DNA from: an uncultured Fibrobacterota bacterium
Lineage (GTDB): Bacteria > Fibrobacterota > Chitinivibrionia > Chitinivibrionales > Chitinispirillaceae
Direction: 5' to 3'
DNA length: 5,817 nt
NCBI GenBank assembly: GCA_903888815.1
Contig: CAISVC010000410.1
Location: 1 to 5,817, forward strand
Part shown: positions 1 through 5,633 of the stretch, piece after piece
Numbering within the stretch: position 1 is the first letter of the stretch
Layout of the letters: every line of letters starts with the position of its first letter
The notes under the pieces: generated by a model
Seen by the model: only the letters and a program-made list of their open reading frames with translations
Database searches by the model: none
Told to the model about the DNA's origin: nothing
Made by a program: the position numbers and the translations under genes

Positions 1-2207
1 CAACCGACAGAGTAATAAAAGAAATTTTTAGCCGGGTCAGCGGGAAATCTCATAACCGTCGGTTGAACTTGTACCTGAAAAGTCTGATTTGGTGTCAACA
101 AATCGCTGGGGATATCGACTACTTCAACGTTACCTTCCCATGAGGTACTCCATTTGCGGAACATGTTTCCAATAGAACCAGTACCGTAGCAATACATGTC
201 AAGATCGGTTAAGTAGTTAATGCTATTCGCAAGATCAGGTCGCGAATCCCAGGTTAAGACAACCCGAAGATGTTTACCCGTAGGCTTTGTTGCCGGAACT
301 TTGCCATTAAACGTTTTCTGAGCATTATCGTTTGAATACCAAGAACCCGCGCACAGGGCTGTCGTTGGGGTGTTACCATTACCCGGATTAATTTGCGTAT
401 GGGAGGAAGCGAAGACTGCGGCTTCGTTTCCAGACACGGCGCCAGTTCCATCCTTGCCATCGGCTATCTGAGTATTCCACTCGTCACCATCGCAGTTCTG
501 TGCCGTGAGCATCATTGCCACGCGTACCTTTTCAGGCCAGTTTTTCATACGGTTCGATGCGCTGATTATGTCGGCTGCGATCCCATTTGCTGTGGGTGCG
601 GCAAAACTCGTACCCTGACAGACATGACAATAACTTGTTTTTAATGCGGTTTCATATGCCCATCCAATAAGTTCTGGCGCTCCAGGCATGCAATCAGGGT
701 CTGGAGGCGTTGAGTTGTCTAAAAACGGCCATTTCCCTGTTGCCAATACATAAGGCATCTCCCGGTCTGGATTAGAACCGTAAACCGGATCGGGGTTTTC
801 CCAAAGAGAGTGGCTTGCCCATATATAAGTGGTCAGGTCCGTGTGCTGAAATGAGCCGACACTAATCGCATTGTAGCAAACCCAGTTTACCTTAGGCCCT
901 TGTTGAGTATTTGCGGCAGGATTACAGAATACGGGGCGGGGTGCCCTGTAAGCAAAGTCATCGATAACCAGCATATTCGGACTATTCTCATCGCTCGAAT
1001 TGGCATAGCTGCAGCTTAAAGTTTGAAGACCATTGTTAATTATCTCCAACGCTTCAGGGTCTGAAAACGAATTACCATAAAAAGCGCCCAGCTTATGATA
1101 AAATGTTGCGTTTGGAGCTGTATACCAAAGAAACGAAAAGGTAACCTGCGAATGTTCTTCAGCATTGTTATCCTGGTATATGTTCCCTGCTACAAGGTTG
1201 CCTCGGGCGGCAAAATGGTCAACATAGTCATTAAGTTCACTCCGCCAGGAATGTGTCCATATTCCAGATTCAAAGGTAGCGGCTTTTACGCCGGATCCTC
1301 TTGCATTTGTAGGCATGGGGGGTGGATTATACGCAGAGGTCGCGGCGGAGGACATTGGAGCGGCACAAAGCTCTGGTTCGATATACCGTGAAATGGCAGC
1401 AATCGCTTGATTGAACCGAAGGGCATTAATTTCCTCCTTGCGGAGTTTGCATACGATCGACCCTTCGGATTCCGATTTAACGCTACCAATTTTTTGACCA
1501 GCTTCCACGATGATTGAGCGGATCGACTTGGCAGGTTTTTGCTGCATCATTTTCAGCGTATTGGCATAACATTCTTCTTCTGTGTATTTTGTTTTGTCGA
1601 GGTCGTAGAACACCGGCAATACCGCCACAATGACGACGGTCAGGCTGTCATCATCTTTGCTTTTTTCAAGAACCTCCCGCAGATTGGCCGTAACCGCGCC
1701 ATATTTGTTTCGGAGGTATTTCCTTTCCTCTTCGCGCATTTTTTCAATGTCATCCGCGGTTTTATCGCCTTTCAACTCCAGCTTGCCGGACAATTTGTTA
1801 TAAACCTTTTTAACATTTATTTTCGCCCCTGGATTGATATTAGGGAACTCGACCTCATTTGATGTCAAGACGGTCTCAACCGGTCCTTCCTCGATATTAG
1901 CGGTTAAGAGAGGACTCCTGATTGTAGCAAAAACGCCGGACAACTTCTGGTCAAGTCCGTTTACAATTTTAAATGTTACTTCCGAATTACCAGCCCTGAT
2001 CCGTGTTATAAAAGTGCCCCGGGCCAGAAAGCCGACGGAATATTCACCTGACGCGATATTTCCTGAAGAGTAATTGGCGATAGACCTTCCAAGAATGTCG
2101 TGTATAGAAATTGTTACTCCACCCTTGCATTTATTCCATTGAAAGCTGTTGTTCCGGGAATTCCAAACGATATTGGCTCCTGACGTAAAAACCAAAGCCA
2201 TGACCAT
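1..2207 (-). CDS. Secreted subtilisin-like (S8) serine protease, C-terminus beyond window, probable frameshift at N-terminus
   Basis: The frame is open without a stop from the ATG at 2207-2205 to the window edge (735 codons). Residues are numbered from that ATG. Residues 1-11 are the hydrophobic tail of a signal peptide. Residues ~12-82 form a beta-sandwich resembling a type IX secretion sorting domain (VTISIHDILGR, then GEYSV, then RIRAGNSEVTFKIV). Residues ~83-188 are a charged linker. Residues ~189-279 resemble an I9 prodomain, which in this family acts as chaperone and inhibitor. The S8 domain follows. The Asp-motif region reads AATFESGIW with Glu at 313. The His motif reads EEHSQVTF (His352). 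The likely oxyanion Asn is 433 in PAANTQQG. The Ser motif is a textbook GTSFAAPTANG (Ser534). From ~640 the sequence VVLTWDS...LTDLDMY...NVEVVDIP resembles the KP43-type C-terminal jelly roll. The product is expected to be exported and to cut proteins outside the cell. The Asp-to-Glu change leaves activity uncertain. The family assignment is firm; the true start is not. Confidence 0.92.
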   Translation of the reverse strand, partial: MVMALVFTSGANIVWNSRNNSFQWNKCKGGVTISIHDILGRSIANYSSGNIASGEYSVGFLARGTFITRIRAGNSEVTFKIVNGLDQKLSGVFATIRSPLLTANIEEGPVETVLTSNEVEFPNINPGAKINVKKVYNKLSGKLELKGDKTADDIEKMREEERKYLRNKYGAVTANLREVLEKSKDDDSLTVVIVAVLPVFYDLDKTKYTEEECYANTLKMMQQKPAKSIRSIIVEAGQKIGSVKSESEGSIVCKLRKEEINALRFNQAIAAISRYIEPELCAAPMSSAATSAYNPPPMPTNARGSGVKAATFESGIWTHSWRSELNDYVDHFAARGNLVAGNIYQDNNAEEHSQVTFSFLWYTAPNATFYHKLGAFYGNSFSDPEALEIINNGLQTLSCSYANSSDENSPNMLVIDDFAYRAPRPVFCNPAANTQQGPKVNWVCYNAISVGSFQHTDLTTYIWASHSLWENPDPVYGSNPDREMPYVLATGKWPFLDNSTPPDPDCMPGAPELIGWAYETALKTSYCHVCQGTSFAAPTANGIAADIISASNRMKNWPEKVRVAMMLTAQNCDGDEWNTQIADGKDGTGAVSGNEAAVFASSHTQINPGNGNTPTTALCAGSWYSNDNAQKTFNGKVPATKPTGKHLRVVLTWDSRPDLANSINYLTDLDMYCYGTGSIGNMFRKWSTSWEGNVEVVDIPSDLLTPNQTFQVQVQPTVMRFPADPAKNFFYYSVG

Positions 2208-2232
2208 TACTAGTTTTCATAAGCGTTCGCAT
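2205..2232 (-). other. Out-of-frame start of the protease signal peptide (one-base indel suspected)
   Basis: The ATG at 2232-2230 has an ideal Shine-Dalgarno (AAGGAG at 2246-2241, 8-nt gap). Its own frame gives MRTLMKTSNGHG and stops after about 35 codons. Dropping one A from the AAAA run at 2217-2214 joins it to the protease frame and gives MRTLMKLVMVMALVFTSGA, a typical signal peptide with a positive start, a hydrophobic core and a small-residue cleavage site. Without the repair, the protease frame has a TGA at 2219-2217, and its first ATG (2207) lacks both a Shine-Dalgarno and the positively charged segment. The indel could be a sequencing error, a real inactivating mutation, or a phase switch; the short run favours the first two. 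Confidence 0.7.
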
Positions 2233-2240
2233 ACGGTTTA

Positions 2241-2246
2241 CTCCTT
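2241..2246 (-). promoter_or_regulatory. Ribosome binding site of the protease gene
   Basis: The minus strand reads AAGGAG eight bases before the ATG at 2232. It marks that ATG as the original start, even though the present frame breaks 13-16 bases into the coding sequence. Confidence 0.7.
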
Positions 2247-2340
2247 GTGTGAATAAATGGTTGTATCATTTTTGTACTTTGCAACATCCCTAGCAGCCCT
2301 TTTTTCTATAACGAGTCTGAAAAAAGTCTTGAACATTACC

Positions 2341-2362
2341 GTAGCCTCCTTTTGGGAGCTAC
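2341..2362 (-). other. Leader hairpin upstream of the protease
   Basis: On the minus strand GTAGCTCC, a CAAAA loop and GGAGGCTAC form an 8-bp stem with one bulged G. A TTTTTT run (2326-2321) follows about 15 bases later, too far for a standard terminator. I do not recognise a known riboswitch class. Confidence 0.4.
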
Positions 2363-2384
2363 CCTATCCCTGATTTTCCTTATT

Positions 2385-2390
2385 ATTATA
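2385..2390 (-). promoter_or_regulatory. Candidate -10 box upstream of the protease
   Basis: The minus strand carries a perfect TATAAT in an AT-rich stretch. No good -35 box lies 16-18 bases upstream (CAATGG at 17), so the promoter would be weak or activator-dependent. A start near 2378 gives a leader of about 145 nt that includes the hairpin at 2341-2362. Confidence 0.4.
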
Positions 2391-2420
2391 TTCTTTAAAA
2401 CAGGTTGCCATTGCAAATCG

Positions 2421-2464
2421 GGGTAGGAGTAGCGGCCATTACTCCTCTTCTTTAATAGCTACCC
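2421..2464. repeat. Two-tier inverted repeat
   Basis: GGGTA (2421-2425) pairs with TACCC (2460-2464). Directly inside, GGAGTA (2426-2431) pairs with TACTCC (2440-2445) around an 8-base loop, and a 14-base unpaired bulge separates the two right arms. On the minus strand it begins GGGTAGCT, the same eight bases that begin the hairpin at 2341-2362. Function unknown. Confidence 0.4.
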
Positions 2465-2506
2465 TTCATAAACGTTCAAACCCTCCTTTCCTGTTTATTG
2501 CCTTGA

Positions 2507-2528
2507 AAAGGTAAAAATGACCTTTACC
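2507..2528. repeat. Small inverted repeat AAAGGT/ACCTTT
   Basis: AAAGGT at 2507-2512 pairs with ACCTTT at 2520-2525. In an alternative register, GGTAAA at 2510-2515 pairs with TTTACC at 2523-2528. A similar TTTACC/GGTAAA hairpin lies at 2884-2900. No T-run follows, so it is not a clear terminator. Confidence 0.3.
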
Positions 2529-2642
2529 CAACCTCGGTATAGGCCGATCTTTTTTCGTTGTTTTTTATGGCTTCAATATCACCCAAAGCATGACACACCC
2601 ACCGTGCGCAGAAAGATGCCACGGCAAACCGCATAATCATTG

Positions 2643-2681
2643 AAAAAAGCCCTTCTTGTTAGAAGTCGATTTCAGGCTTTT
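2643..2681 (-). terminator. Rho-independent terminator candidate
   Basis: AAAAGCC at 2645-2651 pairs with GGCTTTT at 2675-2681. Inside it CTTCT (2652-2656) pairs with AGAAG (2661-2665) around a 4-base loop, with a 9-base bulge at 2666-2674. Read on the minus strand the stem is followed by TTTTTT (2648-2643), as expected for an intrinsic terminator. It would end transcription coming from the promoter at 2913-2941. Plus-strand use is possible but has only a short T-run. Confidence 0.5.
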
Positions 2682-2906
2682 ATTGCCGCGCTGCTCAGAC
2701 CGCGTGGCCTCTGAAGAGCGGTAATGGTTTCGTTGTTTGCATTTTTTCTTAAAACGCAACTACTAACTAAACGATTAAATGCTGCTGACTGTTAGAAACA
2801 ATAAGACAGAGAAAAGAACGGAAGGAATATTGAAGAATTCATGCGCGTGGTAAAATCAAGCAATTGTGTGATGATGAATTTTCCTTTACCCTTCCGGTAA
2901 AAAGGA
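2643..2906 (-). ncRNA. Candidate structured small RNA, unknown family
   Basis: A near-consensus sigma70 promoter (2913-2941) and a terminator-like hairpin (2643-2681) bracket about 260 nt. This stretch lacks an ORF with a ribosome site; its only ATG of note (2837) starts 16 codons without a Shine-Dalgarno. It contains several hairpins. TTTACC/GGTAAA lies at 2884-2900. A 9-bp stem TTGCGTTTT/AAAATGCAA with one G-U pair lies at 2737-2759. A GC-rich element around 2684-2721 contains GCC-CGC/GCG-GGC pairing. I cannot match it to 6S RNA, tmRNA, SRP RNA or a riboswitch. The boundaries are inferred from the promoter and terminator only. Confidence 0.35.
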
Positions 2907-2912
2907 ATAAAC

Positions 2913-2941
2913 AAAATAAAATGCTTATTAATCCGTGTCAA
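2913..2941 (-). promoter_or_regulatory. Near-consensus sigma70 promoter
   Basis: On the minus strand TTGACA (2941-2936) is separated by exactly 17 bases from TATTTT (2918-2913). The predicted start is near 2906. No good coding sequence follows, which supports a non-coding transcript. Confidence 0.55.
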
Positions 2942-2957
2942 CAACTTTCTTAACAAA

Positions 2958-2971
2958 CGAAATCGATTTCG
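2958..2971. promoter_or_regulatory. Perfect 14-bp palindrome, possible operator
   Basis: CGAAATCGATTTCG is a perfect palindrome with a central CpG, the form of LacI-family operators. It lies 17 bases upstream of the TTGACA at 2936-2941 and about 40 bases beyond the stop of the micro-ORF. No regulator gene is in the window. Confidence 0.3.
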
Positions 2972-3006
2972 CATGGTGGGGGGATCAATATAAAACCTTA
3001 TAAATC

Positions 3007-3036
3007 TTGACGTTATACTGACGATATCACTATATG
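3007..3036 (+). promoter_or_regulatory. Possible opposing promoter beneath the micro-ORF
   Basis: TTGACG (3007-3012), 18 bases, then TATATG (3031-3036) on the plus strand. Its transcript would start near 3043, inside the micro-ORF, and run antisense through its start codon and ribosome site. It has a good -35, a mediocre -10 and slightly long spacing. A T-run at 3154-3161 could end it, but no strong stem precedes that run. Confidence 0.3.
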
Positions 3037-3093
3037 CGTAAATAAAACCAGCAACCCCATACCAAAAATAAACTGTACCAGAAATTTTTTCAT
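3013..3093 (-). CDS. 26-residue hydrophobic single-span micropeptide
   Basis: The ORF starts at ATG 3093-3091 and ends at TAA 3015-3013. The peptide begins MKKFLVQFIFGMGLLVLF and ends THIVISSV: two lysines, then about 20 mostly hydrophobic residues, so it should sit in the inner membrane. A good Shine-Dalgarno, AGGTGG (3104-3099), lies 5 bases before the ATG, and an extended -10 promoter lies just upstream. The site is partly enclosed in a CCTG-TCAT-CAGG stem (3113-3102) that could mask ribosome binding. Size, charge and architecture resemble type I toxins and other small membrane proteins; no family is recognised. It could also be the remains of a signal peptide from a lost gene. Confidence 0.45.
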   Translation of the reverse strand: MKKFLVQFIFGMGLLVLFTHIVISSV

Positions 3094-3123
3094 AGTGCCC
3101 ACCTGATGACAGGATATGCTATT

Positions 3124-3132
3124 AATATAGCA
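3124..3132 (-). promoter_or_regulatory. Extended -10 promoter of the micro-ORF
   Basis: The minus strand reads TGC-TATATT, an extended -10 element with five of six consensus bases. It lies inside a TGCTAT/ATAGCA inverted repeat (3117-3132). The start is predicted near 3117, giving a leader of about 24 nt. There is no clear -35, as is usual for extended -10 promoters. Confidence 0.45.
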
Positions 3133-3273
3133 CTAAAGCATTAAAAATACCCGTTTTTTTTACAATCCGTAAAGAATCCGTTTCCCTTGAAGATTGCCCC
3201 TTTTTCAGGTTTCGGCAGGGTGTCGGTTGAACGGTAGTATGCACTGCTATAGGCACCGTGTGCACCTGACGGA

Positions 3274-4809
3274 TCATCTTTTTGTCATTTTCCAATTAAT
3301 CGGTGTGAGGTCGGCGATTTTATTTGCCGGGTATGACGCGACCTTCGGCAGGATATCGTAGAAATATTCATACGGATTGATGTCATTGAGTTTGCAGGTG
3401 GCGATGAGGGAGTAGAAGATTGCCAGACGTTTTGCACCTTCCGGTGAACCGGCAAAGAGCCAGTTTTTTCGTCCAAGGGCAATAGGACGAATAGTATTCT
3501 CGACCAGGTTGTTATCGATGGGCAGCCTGCCGTCTTCGAGGAAGCGGGTAAGCTGCTCCCAGTGATTAAGGGTATATGCTGCGGCCTCGCCAAGCTTACT
3601 TTTGGGCAGAACAACAGAGCTGCCGGGATTGGTAAGCAGCTCTTTGACCGCAGCAAGTACCGGAACGCTTTTTTTATGGCGTAGTTCACCCCGTTTGGTC
3701 GGCGTCAGCTTTTGTTCTGCGGCTTCATGCTCGACATCATAGAGCTTGCCGATAAAGGTCAGCACGCGATCGACAAACCACGGATCAAGTTCTTTGACGT
3801 CAAAGAACTTGCGGCGGGCATGGGCCCAGCACATGAGATGGGTCAGGTCCTTCTTTTCAACAACCTGATTATACCCGGCATAGCCGTCGCTCAACAGGTA
3901 TGACCCGGTATACTTTTTCAGGAAATCGGTCGGGCCATCCCGTGACCGTGAGTCCTGGAACTCGAATACGGCAAGCTTGCCGTCGCCGACATACGGCCAG
4001 AGATAGCCAAGGGCGCACTTGTCTTTGACCGTCTCGTCCAGCACCTTAAGTGTGGTTTCGTCGGTTTGGATCAAAAAAGATTCGTTCAGTAACCGCCGTC
4101 GCATTTCACGGTGCACTGCTTCGAGGTAGAACTCAATCTGTCCAAGCCAGCCGCACATGGTGGAGCGGTTGATATGAATGGTGTAGCGTTTGAACATCTG
4201 TTCAAGCCGATAGAGCGGTAGATGATCAACATGTTTGCTGACGATGATATAGGAGAGCAGCCCGGGTCCGGCAATGCCTTTGTCTATGGGACGAGAGGGC
4301 AAGGCAGCGGTAGTGACGCCGTTATCCGGACATTTCGGGCAGGCATATTTGGGACGTATATACTGGTTCACAAAAAACACGGCGGGCTTATATTCGAGTT
4401 CTTCGGTGATATCCTCGCCGATCTTTTTCTTTTTCGTGCCGCAGCAGGAGCATATCTTTTCGGTCCCAAGCACGTCGAGGATATGCTTCTCGCGGTGCAG
4501 ATCGTCAGGAATGGGCTTGCGGCCATGACCTTTTTTCGGTTTACGCCGGTCGTAGGTAATGGTCTCTTTGGTCTCTGCAAAGCCGGGGATTTTCACACCG
4601 GCAGCCTCGAACAGACCCTCAAGCGTCATCTGTTCTTCGGGCACAGAAGGCACGAACCGCTCCCGCTTCTGCCCGAAGATCATACGTTTGAGATTGGCAA
4701 GTTCCTGCTTGAGATACTGAGTTTCGTTATGAAGTTTTACCAGAAGAGCGTCTTTTTCGACCGGATCGGAAGGGATTTCGAAGGGTATCGTCGCTGTTTT
4801 AACTGACAT
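3274..4809 (-). CDS. tnpC: IS66 transposase (DDE)
   Basis: This 511-residue protein has the full IS66 transposase layout. Residues ~16-45 form a leucine-rich coiled coil (LHNETQYLKQELANLKRM), followed by FGQKRERF. A zinc-binding domain uses CSCC (Cys120, Cys123) and CPKC (Cys157, Cys160). The catalytic core has Asp250 in IQTDETTLK, Asp308 in LLSDGYAGY and Glu437 in DNNLVENTIRP, with WAHARRKFF at 328-336. The IS66 C-terminal segment is YSLIATCKLNDINPYEYF at 466-483. It carries out DNA cleavage and strand transfer for the element. No frameshift or lost catalytic residue is seen, so it may be active. It starts 62 bases after tnpB and has its own promoter immediately upstream, but no clear Shine-Dalgarno. 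Confidence 0.97.
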   Translation of the reverse strand: MSVKTATIPFEIPSDPVEKDALLVKLHNETQYLKQELANLKRMIFGQKRERFVPSVPEEQMTLEGLFEAAGVKIPGFAETKETITYDRRKPKKGHGRKPIPDDLHREKHILDVLGTEKICSCCGTKKKKIGEDITEELEYKPAVFFVNQYIRPKYACPKCPDNGVTTAALPSRPIDKGIAGPGLLSYIIVSKHVDHLPLYRLEQMFKRYTIHINRSTMCGWLGQIEFYLEAVHREMRRRLLNESFLIQTDETTLKVLDETVKDKCALGYLWPYVGDGKLAVFEFQDSRSRDGPTDFLKKYTGSYLLSDGYAGYNQVVEKKDLTHLMCWAHARRKFFDVKELDPWFVDRVLTFIGKLYDVEHEAAEQKLTPTKRGELRHKKSVPVLAAVKELLTNPGSSVVLPKSKLGEAAAYTLNHWEQLTRFLEDGRLPIDNNLVENTIRPIALGRKNWLFAGSPEGAKRLAIFYSLIATCKLNDINPYEYFYDILPKVASYPANKIADLTPINWKMTKR

Positions 4810-4814
4810 GATAT

Positions 4815-4843
4815 AATATACTCTTTGTCAATATTCTTGTCAA
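4815..4843 (-). promoter_or_regulatory. Strong promoter of tnpC, probably leaderless
   Basis: TTGACA (4843-4838), exactly 17 bases, then TATATT (4820-4815) on the minus strand. Five bases separate the -10 from the ATG at 4809, so the normal start distance puts +1 on or beside the A of the start codon. A second TTGACA lies within the spacer (4831-4826). Confidence 0.6.
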
Positions 4844-4871
4844 GAGAAAAATGATAAAAGGTGCATTTTTT

Positions 4872-5231
4872 TTACGTTTGTCTCAGCGAAAATCTCTTGC
4901 GCCGCCGTGCGTGCGACAGATCGATGCCTTCGAGCATGAGGGTCAGTTCCGGGAGACTGAGCGTGCGGGAGACAACGCCGCTATCGGTCTCAACCGGAAC
5001 CCGGAACGTCCCTGCTTCCAGGCGTTTGTAGTACAGGCAATACCCGCTGCGGTCCCAGAACAGGATTTTTACCCGGTCACGATAGCGGTTGAGGAATACG
5101 AACAGATGGCCGGACAGTGGGTTCTGGCCGACAACGCCTGATACCAGTACCGCCAGACTGTCGAAGCTCTTGCGAAGATCGGTCGGCTGCAGACAGATGA
5201 ATACCTGCACCGCTGACGGCAGCGTGAACAT
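4872..5231 (-). CDS. tnpB: IS66 accessory protein TnpB (IS66 Orf2-like)
   Basis: This 119-residue protein carries the conserved IS66 Orf2 signatures: QPTDLRKSFDSLAVLV (15-30), NPLSGHLFVF (37-46), and RVKILFWDRSGYCLYYKRLEAGTF (53-76, key residues W59, D60, K69, R70, E72). It is small and basic and needed for transposition of many IS66 elements; its biochemical role is not settled. It starts 6 bases after the tnpA stop without a strong ribosome site of its own, so it is probably translated by coupling to tnpA. Length and motifs are normal. Confidence 0.96.
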   Translation of the reverse strand: MFTLPSAVQVFICLQPTDLRKSFDSLAVLVSGVVGQNPLSGHLFVFLNRYRDRVKILFWDRSGYCLYYKRLEAGTFRVPVETDSGVVSRTLSLPELTLMLEGIDLSHARRRKRFSLRQT

Positions 5232-5237
5232 GTGTGT

Positions 5238-5579
5238 CTATCGGGGACGCAAAGGGGCGAGCATGTTGATAGTCTGGCGCAGAAATACCGGTTCGCAGGA
5301 TAGCGGCATACTGATACGCGCTCCGTTGGGCAGGGTCAGCTCGAATTTTTGGGCTTCGGGTGGTTGTGTCGGCAACTGGAGAAACGATACCGGAGCACGA
5401 GCGGCAGAGTTGGCAATATATTTTTTAGACAACAGACGTTTACGCCAGTACCACCAGCTTGAGGGGCTGATGTTTTCGCGTTTGCAGTAGGCCTCGATCG
5501 TCAGGCCGCTTTTAGACTGAAGCTCCCGGTGACGGCGTATTTCTTCGACGGATTTTTTTGAAAAAGTGTGTTCCGGCAT
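5238..5579 (-). CDS. tnpA: IS66 accessory protein TnpA (helix-turn-helix)
   Basis: This 113-residue protein has a Tn3/IS3 OrfA-type helix-turn-helix at about 25-49 (GLTIEAYCKRENISPSSWWYW, then RKRL), as in IS66 TnpA. The C-terminal half contains the usual FELTLPNGARISMP-like strand region (79-92). It probably binds DNA and helps assemble the transposition complex or regulate it. The start is well fixed: AAAGGAGG at 5593-5586 precedes the ATG at 5579 by six bases. It ends in TAG 6 bases before tnpB, forming a two-gene unit. Confidence 0.94.
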   Translation of the reverse strand: MPEHTFSKKSVEEIRRHRELQSKSGLTIEAYCKRENISPSSWWYWRKRLLSKKYIANSAARAPVSFLQLPTQPPEAQKFELTLPNGARISMPLSCEPVFLRQTINMLAPLRPR

Positions 5580-5585
5580 GAATCG

Positions 5586-5612
5586 CCTCCTTTGCGATGA
5601 TTATAATATCGC
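5586..5612 (-). promoter_or_regulatory. tnpA ribosome site and -10 region
   Basis: A strong AAAGGAGG lies at 5593-5586 and a perfect TATAAT at 5605-5600 on the minus strand. The -35 is poor (TTCCGG at 17 bases). GCGAT (5594-5598) and its complement ATCGC (5608-5612) flank the -10, which would suit a repressor site; that is speculative. Confidence 0.45.
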
Positions 5613-5633
5613 TCTGGATTTGCCGGAATAAAA

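Larger units (their letters stand above)
2233..3012. other. Intergenic region without a convincing protein gene
   Basis: Both strands have only short ORFs lacking good ribosome sites. Two overlapping ~39-codon ORFs lie in opposite directions at 2517-2636 (+) and 2524-2640 (-). A 60-codon minus ORF at 2792-2974 has only CCCCCCACC before its ATG. What can be supported are the promoters, hairpins, palindrome and terminator listed separately. Confidence 0.6.

Noticed and set aside
1095..2073. Several plus-strand ORFs of 80-107 codons
   Set aside because: All are antisense shadows of the long minus-strand protease frame, which has clear domain motifs.
2241..2380. Cyclic-di-GMP or other known riboswitch in the protease leader
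   Set aside because: The conserved core bases of the GEMM class and of other classes I know are absent; only simple hairpins are visible.
2517..2640. Two opposite ~39-codon ORFs, plus 2517-2636 and minus 2524-2640
   Set aside because: They overlap almost fully. The plus one has only a weak AAAAGG. The minus one starts right after a terminator T-run with no proper ribosome site. Neither resembles a known protein.
2792..2974. 60-codon minus-strand ORF in the intergenic region
   Set aside because: It has no ribosome site (CCCCCCACC before the ATG), a low-complexity hydrophobic/basic composition, and overlaps the promoter and candidate RNA.
4222..4806. 194-codon plus-strand ORF
   Set aside because: It is antisense to the zinc-finger and coiled-coil part of tnpC, whose motifs are unmistakable.
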